Shown here: one piece after another, positions 19,955 to 29,006 of the stretch
Position numbering within the stretch: the stretch's first letter is position 1
How the letters are laid out: every line of letters begins with the position of its first letter
Virus record (IMG/VR): IMGVR_UViG_3300032092_000031
Span: 1 to 60,054 of that record
Source: a virus
Direction: 5' to 3' (one strand)
Length of the DNA stretch: 60,054 bases
Position numbers and translations under genes: made by a program
The notes under the pieces: generated by a model
What the model saw: only the letters and a program-made list of their open reading frames with translations
Database searches by the model: none
Told to the model about the DNA's origin: nothing

Positions 19955-20575
19955 CTATATACCTTGTTCTTGATATACCTTGAGTAGCCTGTCAGGTAGA
20001 ACAGAGTAGTCCTTCATAAAGGTCTTTGGCATACTAGCTATCAATACTTTATTTCTATACGGGCTGTTTTTTGGAGAAGTCCACCTCCTGATATTCAGTA
20101 TGTAGTTGTAGAAATATATGTAAGCATTAGCTCCTCTAATATACTCGTCTATGTCTATAGGAAGATTGTATTTCTTTATCATTTTAACAGCCCTTTTTTC
20201 GGCATCAACCTCAAGGTCTCTACATATTGCTATGTGCTTTTTAATGTCTCTAATTTGCTTCCCTTCTATCCATTCGTGCATTGCTGAATGAGAGTTCTTT
20301 CTTGAAGCTAAATCCCATATATCGCTATTTTCTGCCCACTGATGAAAGTGCGAGAATTCATGAGCTAATAAAGCTAGTCCTTTATCGTGCTTCATACTAC
20401 ATACTAACTCTCTATCTTCTCCGTCAAACCATCCTCCACATTTGAATCCACCTAGCTTTACATATGATACGTCTCTTATGCTACATTTTACCCCATACAG
20501 CTTACAAGTAGCTATTACTTCTTTTATGAAATTTATACTATTCTTATCCTTAAACTTACTTAACACTTTTCTCAT
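19955..20575 (-). CDS. Zinc metallopeptidase-like protein, 206 aa
   Basis: A clear gluzincin motif AHEFSHFHQW gives H72, E73 and H76. A downstream segment, LEVDAEKRA (E122 or E126), could supply the third zinc ligand, as in ImmA/IrrE-like (M78) peptidases. Cysteines at 24, 31, 46 and 59 flank a short beta region. The gene lies directly downstream of the major capsid gene, behind that gene's terminator, with its own TAAATTTG element 15 bases before the start. A role in head maturation would be natural but is not shown by sequence. It could also act on a host protein. Confidence 0.65.
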   Translation of the reverse strand: MRKVLSKFKDKNSINFIKEVIATCKLYGVKCSIRDVSYVKLGGFKCGGWFDGEDRELVCSMKHDKGLALLAHEFSHFHQWAENSDIWDLASRKNSHSAMHEWIEGKQIRDIKKHIAICRDLEVDAEKRAVKMIKKYNLPIDIDEYIRGANAYIYFYNYILNIRRWTSPKNSPYRNKVLIASMPKTFMKDYSVLPDRLLKVYQEQGI

Positions 20576-20589
20576 AGCTACTATTTCAG

Positions 20590-20597
20590 CAAATTTA
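20590..20597 (-). promoter_or_regulatory. Candidate TAnnTTTG promoter for the metallopeptidase gene
   Basis: TAAATTTG followed by C on the minus strand, 15 bases before the ATG at 20575 and just downstream of the capsid-gene terminator. Confidence 0.5.
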
Positions 20598-20601
20598 TGA
20601 A

Positions 20602-20635
20602 CAAAAAAAGGGCCCTAGAATTAACTAGAGCCCTT
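20602..20635 (-). terminator. Strong intrinsic terminator after the major capsid gene
   Basis: On the minus strand AAGGGC (20635-20630) pairs with GCCCTT (20613-20608), with an inner CTAG/CTAG stem and loop, followed by TTTTTT. It sits 27 bases after the capsid stop and would isolate the highly expressed capsid transcript from the metallopeptidase gene. Confidence 0.85.
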
Positions 20636-20662
20636 ATATTTAACCTATTGATTAGTAATCAA

Positions 20663-22051
20663 TTATGGCTTCACAACTACGAATTGGTTAGCTGCGAATG
20701 TACGAAGACCTGCAGAGCAAGCGTGGCTGATAACTAAGTTCAACTTATCAGAAGTTGGAACTTTAGCAAGACCACCAGTTTCCCATACTTTCAACTCTTT
20801 ACCTGGCTCGATTTCGTTGTAAACAACTTGTAAGCTAGGAATGTTGTCGCCTGTACGAGCATCTCTGTTAGATTTCATAGGAGCCAAGATACCGAAGTTC
20901 TTGTACTTCTCTGTAGCAGGAGCTACACCGTATACAGCTTCAGCGTTGAATCCTAAGAACTTCTTAAGGTGGTAAGTAATACCATCAATCTTGATGCTAT
21001 CAAAACCATACTTAACAGCTACATCATTGCTACCACCTACTGCAGCCCACTGGATTGCACCATTTTGGTATTTAGCGAATAATGCATCATCAATCTTGCT
21101 ACGTAAGTAGCTATCCATCAAGAAGTGATACTCAGAAGCACCACCGTTGAAGTCTACTAAACGGCTAATTGCATGGAAATCTTCGATATCGAATACGCTA
21201 TCAGAATTCCACTGATGAGTTTGACCACGAGACTCGATAGTAGGGATAAGACCGCTAGTACCGTTATCGCCTGCACGGCTGTTAGTTGCTTGAACACCGA
21301 AAAGTAAAGTAAACTCTTTATTGTTTAAGAAACGATTAACCGCTTCTTTAGCACCTTTACGAGTATATTTCGCTTCGCCATCAAAGCTAACCCAAAGCTC
21401 TTGCATCATAGCCTTGTCAGTGATTTCGAAATCTTCACGAATCATAGTAGTCGTGTTAGTGTAACGATTTACTAATTCTGTTTGAGAATCAACTTTAGTT
21501 GAAGCCTCACCAGAAAGAGATGCGCCACGGCCTAATAACCAGCTACCTGAAGGTAAGTTAGTTGAGTTAAGAACGTAAGTGCTTTGTAAAGGAACAACTG
21601 TCATAGTGTGAGCACCTGCGGTTGCTTTGTTTACAGCTACGCATTTTACTAAAATACCTGTTGCTGCGATTTCATAAACTTCACCTACACGGATTGGAGA
21701 CTCTGCACCTGATGTGTTAGGGAAGTGAGAAGCTGCAGTAATGGTGATTGTAACACCTTCGCCTGCTTCGATAGTAGTATCTGCATCAGAATAAGCTGCA
21801 GTTTCTGCCGGAGCACCTGTAGTCTGTACAGCGAAATGACGCTTACCACGACTCTCATAGTGACCGAATTCTGTAGCTTGTACTACTTGTTTGTTACCTA
21901 GCATTTCTAGGATTTGAGTGTAAGATTGAGCGCCATAAGCCTCAATAAATTGGTCGTAGTTCTGTGGCTTCAATAAAGACAATGCGGTTACGAACGCTTG
22001 CGATACTGCTCCACCTTGAGGAACTACTCCACCTGGTTGTAATGTTGCCAT
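20663..22051 (-). CDS. Major capsid protein, 462 aa
   Basis: Position (terminase, portal, scaffold-like, then this gene), length and composition fit an HK97-fold major capsid protein. The N-terminus (GGVVPQGGAVSQAFVTALSLL) is followed by a mixed alpha/beta body and a C-terminal AGLRTFAANQFVVV strand. Codon use differs visibly from neighbours, with more regular C-ending codons and fewer rare ones, as expected for the most abundant virion protein. It is followed by one of the strongest terminators in the window. I rely on synteny and cannot name the capsid family by motif. Confidence 0.8.
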   Translation of the reverse strand: MATLQPGGVVPQGGAVSQAFVTALSLLKPQNYDQFIEAYGAQSYTQILEMLGNKQVVQATEFGHYESRGKRHFAVQTTGAPAETAAYSDADTTIEAGEGVTITITAASHFPNTSGAESPIRVGEVYEIAATGILVKCVAVNKATAGAHTMTVVPLQSTYVLNSTNLPSGSWLLGRGASLSGEASTKVDSQTELVNRYTNTTTMIREDFEITDKAMMQELWVSFDGEAKYTRKGAKEAVNRFLNNKEFTLLFGVQATNSRAGDNGTSGLIPTIESRGQTHQWNSDSVFDIEDFHAISRLVDFNGGASEYHFLMDSYLRSKIDDALFAKYQNGAIQWAAVGGSNDVAVKYGFDSIKIDGITYHLKKFLGFNAEAVYGVAPATEKYKNFGILAPMKSNRDARTGDNIPSLQVVYNEIEPGKELKVWETGGLAKVPTSDKLNLVISHACSAGLRTFAANQFVVVKP

Positions 22052-22070
22052 TTTAAAATTATTTTATTTA

Positions 22071-23216
22071 TTAAAAATTAAAGATTTTTTGAGACGCATT
22101 TCTCACTTCATCATTCGCTGCTGGGTTAGCTCCAATGCTAGGCTTAGATGATAAGTCTATTCCTTTTATTGATTTTAACCAATCTAACTTAGCCTTAGAT
22201 ACAGCCTGTGTTACAAGAGAGTTGATTATCTTATCTCTATTTTGCAAGAAGTATTTATCTTCTGCAATCTGTCTGGTATCATATTGGTCATCCTTGACGT
22301 ATCTGTTACCGAAATAGTCAACAAGGTCAAAGTCGTTTAACTCCTGCTTTAATGCAGTCTTATCCTCATCAGGGATAGAGAATTTGGCGTCAATAGAGAC
22401 TTCCTCGTCTTTGTACTTAACTTCAAATCCATTAAACTCATTTAGCCCTTTATCAACTTGTGATAGGTACTTTTCTCTCTCAGCTTTCGCAGTCTGTTCT
22501 GACTTAGTTTGCTCAGATTGAATATATTGATTTACATACTCCTTTGGGTCTACTACCGAAGCAAACTCTTTTGCCTTCGATAGAATGTCAGGGAAGCTAA
22601 TTTCTTTCTTATATGAAGAAAGCGTTTCTTTAGCAACTCTAGCATCTTTTTTAAGTTCTCTTTCTATTCGCTTAGATTCCTTCTCTACTTTTTTATTATA
22701 AGCAGAAAGCTCGTCTTCGCTCATATATTCTGTGTCCTCTTTTGGTACACCGTATCTAGAATCAAACTCCTCGTAAATTTCTTCTGGAGTTAAATCTGGA
22801 TACTGATATGCTAGAGCCATCATTACTGCATCTGAATCATTCATTTCTGATAGATTAGATAATAGCTTCTGCTCATAAAGCATATCGGATACTGAAGCAT
22901 AATCTCCGCTTATGAGGTTTTCATAAATAGTCTTAGATTCTTCATTATCCCATTCAAATTCAAAAGACTTAGTTTCAAAATCAACCGAACTTCCTGAATC
23001 GCCATCTTTGCTCGTAGAGCCTTCTTGTCCATCAGAAGATTGACCTTCTAATGATTGACCTTCAGTTGATGCAGTTTGATTTCCTTCTCCTTCGCCTTGT
23101 GTTTGGTCTTGTGATGTGCTACTAGTATCTTGACTGCCCTCAGCGTTATCTGTCATAGATTCTGCTGACATAGGCTCACTAGAATAGCCATCAATGTCAA
23201 AGATGTTTTTATCCAT
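22071..23216 (-). CDS. Putative scaffolding protein, 381 aa
   Basis: The N-terminal 90 residues are low-complexity Ser/Gln/Gly/Glu/Asp-rich, the middle (90-250) is acidic and coiled-coil helical, and the C-terminus is short and basic/polar (ANPAANDEVRNASQKIFNF). This acidic, helical, disordered composition between portal and capsid genes is typical of scaffold proteins that template the procapsid. The stop is 19 bases before the capsid start. A TACCTTTG promoter-like element precedes it, so scaffold and capsid are probably one transcript. Confidence 0.75.
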   Translation of the reverse strand: MDKNIFDIDGYSSEPMSAESMTDNAEGSQDTSSTSQDQTQGEGEGNQTASTEGQSLEGQSSDGQEGSTSKDGDSGSSVDFETKSFEFEWDNEESKTIYENLISGDYASVSDMLYEQKLLSNLSEMNDSDAVMMALAYQYPDLTPEEIYEEFDSRYGVPKEDTEYMSEDELSAYNKKVEKESKRIERELKKDARVAKETLSSYKKEISFPDILSKAKEFASVVDPKEYVNQYIQSEQTKSEQTAKAEREKYLSQVDKGLNEFNGFEVKYKDEEVSIDAKFSIPDEDKTALKQELNDFDLVDYFGNRYVKDDQYDTRQIAEDKYFLQNRDKIINSLVTQAVSKAKLDWLKSIKGIDLSSKPSIGANPAANDEVRNASQKIFNF

Positions 23217-23232
23217 GTTACTTTTGTTTTAG

Positions 23233-23240
23233 CAAAGGTA
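23233..23240 (-). promoter_or_regulatory. Candidate TACCTTTG promoter for scaffold and capsid
   Basis: TACCTTTG on the minus strand, 16 bases before the scaffold ATG, overlapping the 3' end of the portal gene (stop at 23244). The 20-base context is identical to the promoter before the 292-aa gene. Confidence 0.6.
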
Positions 23241-23243
23241 TAA

Positions 23244-25610
23244 CTATTCAGCCATTCCTTCATTATCTTGCTCTTCAACTTCCATCTCTTCTCCCATTTC
23301 TTCTCCTTGCATTTCTTCTTCCATATCCTCTCCCTCCATTTCTTGAGCTTGCATTTCCTGCATCTGCTGCACTTGTTGCTGCTGAATAGCTTGTTCTTTG
23401 GCTTGTTTTTTAGCCATATAAGAATCAACAATCATTCTTAATTCAGGGCTTAATGTGCTTCCTGTTTCAAATGATTTAAGTAATATATTTTGAACGAACT
23501 CTTGTTCTGCCATCTCTGCTTTCATAGACATCTCTATCTGAATAAGGCTAGCCTTAGATTGAGATTGCATCTGCTGTAATTGAGCATCAGATTGACCCTT
23601 AGCCTGAATAGACTTTTGTTGTGCTTCTGCGTTCATTTGAGAGTTCTGTTGAGCTATCTCCATCTGCTCTCTCTGTCTTCTTTTCTTAGACTTAGTAAGG
23701 TACATTTCAGCTAACTTAACATTCTCTATGTGTCTTATTTTAAATGCATCTTCAAATTCTATCTGTTGAGCAGATAAAGCGGTCTGAATCATAGCTTCTA
23801 AATACTGCTTATCTTTTTCATCAGGAAGAACTTGAATCTTAATATCAAACTTCTTATCCTTAACAGATTCTCCCATATACTCTCTGTACTGCTCTCCACC
23901 GTACATTGTAGCATCGTAGATTAAAAGACTTGCTTTAAATGCTGTCTGATTAAATATAGATAAGTATCCTTCGTATATGAAATCAGTTGCATTATTAGAT
24001 ACAGCTATTTGAGCTTGTGCTACACCTACGCCCATTCTTGGGTTTACTGAAGCACCTTCTGCAACCTCGTTCAAACCTATCTCTGCTCTAAGTCTATCTA
24101 AATAGAAATTATAAGTAGCTTGTAATTGTTGTAATTGAGCTGCACCACCGCTATTTGGAAGTTCTTGGAATGGAAGACCATTTGACCTTTCACCTTCCTC
24201 GTTCTTACTCTTATAGTATAATACACCTGTTTGGTCGTATACCGCTTGAGCATCTAATGGGGTTGAACTCTTACCTTGACCTAAGTCCATATCTGTTAAA
24301 GCATCTACATCAACAGCTACTCCTGGAGGTCTCATTTTAGCAACTAATTGCTGAATCTTTAAGTGAGCCAATGTCATCTGACGAATAGAAGTTTCCATTC
24401 TTTCAGGTATTGGCATATTCTCTAAATCAAGATTCTCATACATGTAAAGAGAGTAACTGAAATAAGCGTCTGCCATTTCTTTAACAACAGATGGCTTAAT
24501 CATATTCTTTTGAATACCCCAATGCAACATCTTATCCATGCCTAGCACATATACTCCATGGTATATAACGAACATGTCCTTGGTAATCAATTCTTTATTC
24601 TCTGAAACCTTTGTGGGTCTTTTGTCTTTTCTTTCTACGATTAGGTTACCAAACTTATTGGTTTTAGCTTGATACATTAAAGAATCAATAGTCCTAATCT
24701 CAAAGTCAATAACCTCAACAGTCCAATCATCATAAGGTCTGTCTACTTCGTATCTATATCTTTCTTGCCAACCTAAAGAAGAGTTTCTATTCTTACCGCT
24801 TTTAGCTAGTTTGAATAATTCATCTTCGCTCATATTTGGATACTCGTTTCTGATTTCTACAATCTTTTTAGAAACAACCTCTCCTATAAAAGATAGGTCT
24901 CTAAAATCATCATACTCAGAAAACGAGTAAATCATATTTTCAGGAACAACTCTCTTAATCTTTACTTGACCATTAGGAGCAACATACGTTTTAGTACCTG
25001 CTATACCCACTTCAATTAAATCCTCAAGTAGCTTTCTTTTAATTACCGGCCATGTATTCTGATGTAGAACAAAGCTCACACCTTGCTCAAACATAATCTC
25101 TTCTGGGGTTTGATAGTCAGAGAAGAATAATTCTAACTCATCTTCATCTTCAGGGGTAAATCCTTTAGGCATTAACTCAACCTGGAACTGCTGCTCCATT
25201 TGAGCTACTTCAGCTCCCTGATTCATTCTGAACTCAGCGTTCTCTCTTTCTATCTTTTTTCTTTCTGTAGAAACAGGGTCTACGGCAGATGCTCTCACTT
25301 TCTCTTCTCTCTTCATGAATCCGCCTATCATTACCTGTATGAACTTAGGGGCGATAGCCGGAGCCTTCATGTCTAGGTTAACGAAAGCCTCTTTACCATC
25401 AATGTTTAGATAGTCAAGGTATTCTTTCATTGGCTGACGGCCACGAGAGAAAGCTCTGTTCTTGATGAACTTTTTATTCCTTCTAGAGAAGAATCCCTCG
25501 TTAAATGCCTTTTCTAATATCTTTGCAACCTTGAGTCCTTCAGAGGCCTCACGCTTCAATGCGCCATTAGTCAAATGGAAGTTTAGAATCTTTTTATCGT
25601 CTAAGTTCAT
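23244..25610 (-). CDS. Portal protein, about 788 aa
   Basis: It follows the terminase and precedes scaffold and capsid. It is long, with an alpha/beta N-terminal half rich in aromatic and charged residues (VEVIDFEIRTIDSLMYQAKT) and a C-terminal third of Gln/Met/Glu-rich helix (residues about 660-788) that would form the portal crown. This length matches portals of crAss-like and related Bacteroidota podophages. The frame is open back to a TTG at 25628, but I prefer the ATG at 25610 (MNLDDKKIL). The TTG overlaps the TAACTTTG promoter element, and the ATG gives the same 15-20-base promoter-to-start spacing as other late genes. Confidence 0.85.
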   Translation of the reverse strand: MNLDDKKILNFHLTNGALKREASEGLKVAKILEKAFNEGFFSRRNKKFIKNRAFSRGRQPMKEYLDYLNIDGKEAFVNLDMKAPAIAPKFIQVMIGGFMKREEKVRASAVDPVSTERKKIERENAEFRMNQGAEVAQMEQQFQVELMPKGFTPEDEDELELFFSDYQTPEEIMFEQGVSFVLHQNTWPVIKRKLLEDLIEVGIAGTKTYVAPNGQVKIKRVVPENMIYSFSEYDDFRDLSFIGEVVSKKIVEIRNEYPNMSEDELFKLAKSGKNRNSSLGWQERYRYEVDRPYDDWTVEVIDFEIRTIDSLMYQAKTNKFGNLIVERKDKRPTKVSENKELITKDMFVIYHGVYVLGMDKMLHWGIQKNMIKPSVVKEMADAYFSYSLYMYENLDLENMPIPERMETSIRQMTLAHLKIQQLVAKMRPPGVAVDVDALTDMDLGQGKSSTPLDAQAVYDQTGVLYYKSKNEEGERSNGLPFQELPNSGGAAQLQQLQATYNFYLDRLRAEIGLNEVAEGASVNPRMGVGVAQAQIAVSNNATDFIYEGYLSIFNQTAFKASLLIYDATMYGGEQYREYMGESVKDKKFDIKIQVLPDEKDKQYLEAMIQTALSAQQIEFEDAFKIRHIENVKLAEMYLTKSKKRRQREQMEIAQQNSQMNAEAQQKSIQAKGQSDAQLQQMQSQSKASLIQIEMSMKAEMAEQEFVQNILLKSFETGSTLSPELRMIVDSYMAKKQAKEQAIQQQQVQQMQEMQAQEMEGEDMEEEMQGEEMGEEMEVEEQDNEGMAE

Positions 25611-25625
25611 TAAAATGTATTTGTG

Positions 25626-25633
25626 CAAAGTTA
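25626..25633 (-). promoter_or_regulatory. Candidate TAACTTTG promoter for the portal gene
   Basis: TAACTTTG followed by CA on the minus strand. Its first three bases are the TAA stop of the terminase gene, and it ends 15 bases before the preferred portal ATG at 25610. Confidence 0.5.
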
Positions 25634-27640
25634 AAGGTTTAGTTTATAAGATTTTATAGGCACTTTGCGAACCTTAATCTCTTCTTTTCTCATTTCTACA
25701 GAAACTCCTGCTAGTAAGGAAATCATAAAAGCAACAGTTTTATCGAAAGGTGTTCTATTCTCGTGGTCATAGTTCAATAACTCCTCTAGTAGTTCCCTGT
25801 AAAATATCTTATGACAATGAGTTTCAATGTAGTTGATACATGTCTCTAATTGCCTAGCCAGGGCAAATGGGTCTCTAGAAGCTACTCCGTATGTTACATT
25901 TCCTGTCCTCTTCTTGTTCCTGTCTATCGCAGCTTGTGGTGTTTTAGATAGATACTCCGAGTATCCTCTATCCCTGAAATAGTCAACATAGTCATCACCT
26001 ACGTCATTCTCATAATTTGCTTTCATTCCCCATAGAACACAAGCCTTTAACATTTCCTCATGTAGCATTGACTTTTGTCTCGGCCTTCCATAAAACTCCG
26101 CAACAGCCATTCCAGTATTCTCTGGGTCATTTGGGTCTAATCTCTTAAATACATAAGCTGCTGCCATAGACCCCTTTCCTGATATTATCGTAGAACGATA
26201 CGGGTCAATACCATTACAGAATATGTGCGTGTTTGCCGGAATCCTCCTGTCGTCTAGTTTCTTGTTTTGAAGTTCCTTTTCGGGTATCTCGTAAACAGAC
26301 CACATTCCTTCTTTATCATCTGACCAATCCACAACTCCTTCTGACTTCCAGTATAGCCTTATCCTTCTTGGAATAACTCTATCCTGTTCTATTTTTTCTA
26401 TTTGATTGTATATCTTTTCAGAGTTAAAGTAGCATCTCTTTTGGTCAATCATGAATGCCTCTTCTTCTGTGAATGGGTTCATTCTTATCTCTTCCGCTAA
26501 TAATGTAGGGTCAGATATTAGTGACCTTTGTCTCATTAAGAAATCCTTAGCTCCGCAATCTATATTCATGCCTAGCTTTTCCTTGATGTACTTTTTCTGC
26601 TCAGGTGTAGGATTTTCTATTATTGATTTGCCGTACCTATCTATAAAACCTTCATACCCATCATAAGCAGGACAGAAGTATCTATAAAGCCCCGTAGCAG
26701 TATATTCATTTTCAAAGTGATTTGATTCGTCAAATAGTTTCTTATATGGCTCACCACCTGATTTAGAATCGTTGGCAGTAGATGGCATCAAACAGAATCC
26801 TACTCTAAACGCACCCTTCCCCAGGGTCTTCTTAACGATAGGCCAATACTGATTAATAGGAACTTCTGCCGGATACTTACCACCCTCATCTACTAGTAGA
26901 GCGGTTACCCTTCCTGAATCATAAGAATTAAGTGCAGTATTCTTCCAATTTATCTTTGATTCAATACCAATGTCATCATCAAACATTTGACCCTTCTCTC
27001 TTACTTTTATCTTTCTGCTTTTCTTTTCCCTGAATACAAGTTCGGTCTTTGTGTCTTCATCTTCTGCTCTTGGCTTAAGATAAACAGGAAGGCTCCTGTA
27101 TCCGTTCATTACCATGTATATAAATGCGTCACTCGCATCTTTACCTGTTTTAGAGACTATACCACAGAATGATTTCTTCTTTGTAATTGATTTCCATACA
27201 AGATAACATGTAGCCTGTGATGTGGCACCCTCTCTACGCTTCTTTATTCTGACAATGCCAAAGCAGTGATTTAATGTTTCGCAGTGGTCTTGATAGTAAA
27301 ACCATCTTCTATCTACCTCTCTATAATCTGGTTTGCTACCATCTTCTAGTGTCCAATAGTTTAAGTAGAAATAATGAAGTCCTGTTATATATGTCGGCTC
27401 TCCATTATTAAAAAACCAATAGCCTTCATTTATTCTTTTGATTTCCTTTACAATAAACTCCTCTTGTTGTTCGTTATATATGGCGTTACCATTATCATCA
27501 AACTCCACATCTCTTAGATAGTCTGGTAGTTGTGTTAGCCTGAAATATTGGTCTTCTTTATCCAATTCGCTATTGCCTATTTCTATTAGCTTAGGCTTTT
27601 CAGGTAGTTCGTATTTTATGCCATATATCTCTTCTATCAT
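25631..27640 (-). CDS. terL: Terminase large subunit, 669 aa
   Basis: ATPase-nuclease of the DNA packaging motor. The Walker A region is the atypical KKRREGATS (about residues 133-141). Walker B is TALLVDEGGK (about 246-255). A coupling-type segment FCLMPSTAND follows near 282. The RNase H-like nuclease domain begins with FCNGIDPYRST (D479) and ends with a second acidic site in NRTPFDKTVAFMISLLAG. Length is normal for phages of Bacteroidota with this REGATS-type motor. It overlaps the upstream 172-aa gene by 4 bases, and its stop overlaps the portal promoter. Confidence 0.92.
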   Translation of the reverse strand: MIEEIYGIKYELPEKPKLIEIGNSELDKEDQYFRLTQLPDYLRDVEFDDNGNAIYNEQQEEFIVKEIKRINEGYWFFNNGEPTYITGLHYFYLNYWTLEDGSKPDYREVDRRWFYYQDHCETLNHCFGIVRIKKRREGATSQATCYLVWKSITKKKSFCGIVSKTGKDASDAFIYMVMNGYRSLPVYLKPRAEDEDTKTELVFREKKSRKIKVREKGQMFDDDIGIESKINWKNTALNSYDSGRVTALLVDEGGKYPAEVPINQYWPIVKKTLGKGAFRVGFCLMPSTANDSKSGGEPYKKLFDESNHFENEYTATGLYRYFCPAYDGYEGFIDRYGKSIIENPTPEQKKYIKEKLGMNIDCGAKDFLMRQRSLISDPTLLAEEIRMNPFTEEEAFMIDQKRCYFNSEKIYNQIEKIEQDRVIPRRIRLYWKSEGVVDWSDDKEGMWSVYEIPEKELQNKKLDDRRIPANTHIFCNGIDPYRSTIISGKGSMAAAYVFKRLDPNDPENTGMAVAEFYGRPRQKSMLHEEMLKACVLWGMKANYENDVGDDYVDYFRDRGYSEYLSKTPQAAIDRNKKRTGNVTYGVASRDPFALARQLETCINYIETHCHKIFYRELLEELLNYDHENRTPFDKTVAFMISLLAGVSVEMRKEEIKVRKVPIKSYKLNL

Positions 27641-28155
27641 ACGTTCTTTTTCATATACTTAATAAAAGAGTTTGCGGTCTTTGTACCAAGAGGTGTTATA
27701 AAGTATGTTTTAGCGTTCTCTATGTTCTTATGTTTTCCGATGTAGTTATTTTCCATAGCGTACCTGATAAATATAAAATAAGAGTTGCTATTAGCTATTC
27801 CGTCTTTCATATAATCAGAGTAACAGAATCTTTCATAGCACGATGCCCATATTAATATTCCCATATTGTATATACTTACACCTGTAGCTTTTTCTAAGTT
27901 ACGAGTAAATAGCATATACCTAGAAATAGTCTTTGCGTCATGCGTGATATTAACAGGTGCAAATCTCTTTATCCTAGCCTCTTTCCTATATCCTGCACTC
28001 CTTTCTACTAGCCTCTTTTGGTCTAGCTTTAATAGACTTAACTTTTTAGAAAGGTCAGAAGCCTTAGCTTTGAAGTGCTCTAATCTATTGAGCAAATCTT
28101 TCGATGATGGATTTGCTTTTTTTGATGTCTTCTTCTTTGTTTCCTGTAAGTCCAT
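27637..28155 (-). CDS. Unknown protein upstream of terminase, 172 aa
   Basis: Lysine-rich coiled-coil N-terminus (residues 1-65), then a compact helical domain with LEKATGVSIYNMGILIWASCYERF and a C-terminal ITPLGTKTANSF segment that looks like a winged-helix or HTH recognition part. The position directly before terL, with a 4-base overlap, makes a small-terminase or DNA-binding packaging role possible. No family was recognised. The start overlaps the previous gene by 71 bases; no later ATG would keep the N-terminal coiled coil. Confidence 0.7.
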   Translation of the reverse strand: MDLQETKKKTSKKANPSSKDLLNRLEHFKAKASDLSKKLSLLKLDQKRLVERSAGYRKEARIKRFAPVNITHDAKTISRYMLFTRNLEKATGVSIYNMGILIWASCYERFCYSDYMKDGIANSNSYFIFIRYAMENNYIGKHKNIENAKTYFITPLGTKTANSFIKYMKKNV

Positions 28156-28393
28156 TATCTATTCTTAGTTTTTTTAGAACATCGTTAATGTCGCCTATTG
28201 AGCTAAACAGTTTCATGATTCTCTCCCATGTTCCATCGTCTTTGTTATCTAGGCTTATTTGAGATAGGTCAGTTGCGTCTAATAGTTTATTAATCTCCAT
28301 TAGCTTCTTTTGAAGCTGATAGTAAGAACCAATGATATGGTCTTTTTCAATAATCTCTATTATCTCTTTTAAACTATCCTTATCACTTTTCAT
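28085..28393 (-). CDS. Small coiled-coil protein, 102 aa
   Basis: Not recognised. It is acidic/lysine-rich and almost entirely helical, with heptad-like leucines and isoleucines (LKEIIEIIEKDHIIGSYY). It overlaps both neighbours (11 bases with the upstream 207-aa gene, 71 with the 172-aa gene), a coupling chain that suggests the set is produced together ahead of packaging. Confidence 0.65.
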   Translation of the reverse strand: MKSDKDSLKEIIEIIEKDHIIGSYYQLQKKLMEINKLLDATDLSQISLDNKDDGTWERIMKLFSSIGDINDVLKKLRIDNGLTGNKEEDIKKSKSIIERFAQ

Positions 28394-29006
28394 AGATTAC
28401 ATACTTTGTTTTGTCAAACTTCTCTATTGCTACAACATCTCTAACCTTTACTCTTATTAGATACTCTAATCTTCCGTTATTATTGTATGGCAGTTCATAA
28501 TCAGACATCGTGTAGCAAATGGCTATATCTCCTTCTTTGATGTCTTCGTTAAAGCCTATCTCTTTAACTAGGAACTTATTATGAATATGCTTCTTCTTGG
28601 TATGTTCAGTATATATAACAGATTTTTCTTTTACCTCTTCTAGCCTATCTACCAATAAGTATCCATCAAAAGGATGAGGCACTCCATCTATTACATAAGC
28701 ATATACTTGAGCCGCGTCAATAGAGTATATATCATACTTCCCGTATTTAACAGGAAGACATGTTTCTTTGATACAGGCATTGTGGTTTATGACAATCATA
28801 GTACCACTCTTTACATTCTCATAATCATGCATAATGATTCCGAATGTATTTTGAGACATCTTACCATCCCAGTCAAACTGACGCTCAACTTGAATAGATA
28901 CTCCGTCTGCTAGTTTATGTTCTTTCTTCTCATCGTAGTTGACTCCTACGAGTACCTTACCCTTCAGTGGTTTCAGGCTCTGTAGCGTAATCTTCTCTGA
29001 GTCCAT
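28383..29006 (-). CDS. Possible GroES-like co-chaperonin, 207 aa, two domains
   Basis: The start of the first half, LKPLKGKVLVGVNYDEKK, resembles the GroES N-terminal strand (KPLHDRVIVK). The end of the second half, YLIRVKVRDVVAIEKF, resembles the GroES C-terminal strand (YLIL-ESDILAII). Both halves (about 10-105 and 115-205) are beta-rich, contain an exposed mobile-loop-like segment (DGVSIQVERQFDWDGK in the first), and carry KSGTMIVINHN and KEGDIAICY strands comparable with GDKVIFSKY. A phage GroES substitute, like T4 gp31, would help fold the capsid protein and would fit a gene placed just before terminase and capsid. This is a pattern-based guess. The alternative is an unrelated beta-rich virion protein. 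Confidence 0.45.
   Translation of the reverse strand: MDSEKITLQSLKPLKGKVLVGVNYDEKKEHKLADGVSIQVERQFDWDGKMSQNTFGIIMHDYENVKSGTMIVINHNACIKETCLPVKYGKYDIYSIDAAQVYAYVIDGVPHPFDGYLLVDRLEEVKEKSVIYTEHTKKKHIHNKFLVKEIGFNEDIKEGDIAICYTMSDYELPYNNNGRLEYLIRVKVRDVVAIEKFDKTKYVIYEK

Noticed and set aside
23153-23431. A 92-codon frame rich in Lys/Trp/Cys at the portal 3' end
   Set aside because: It is the alternative frame of the Gln/Met/Glu-rich portal tail, with a composition unlike any real protein and no start context.
25611-25628. TTG start for the portal at 25628
   Set aside because: It overlaps the TAACTTTG promoter element. The ATG at 25610 gives normal spacing and a cleaner N-terminus.
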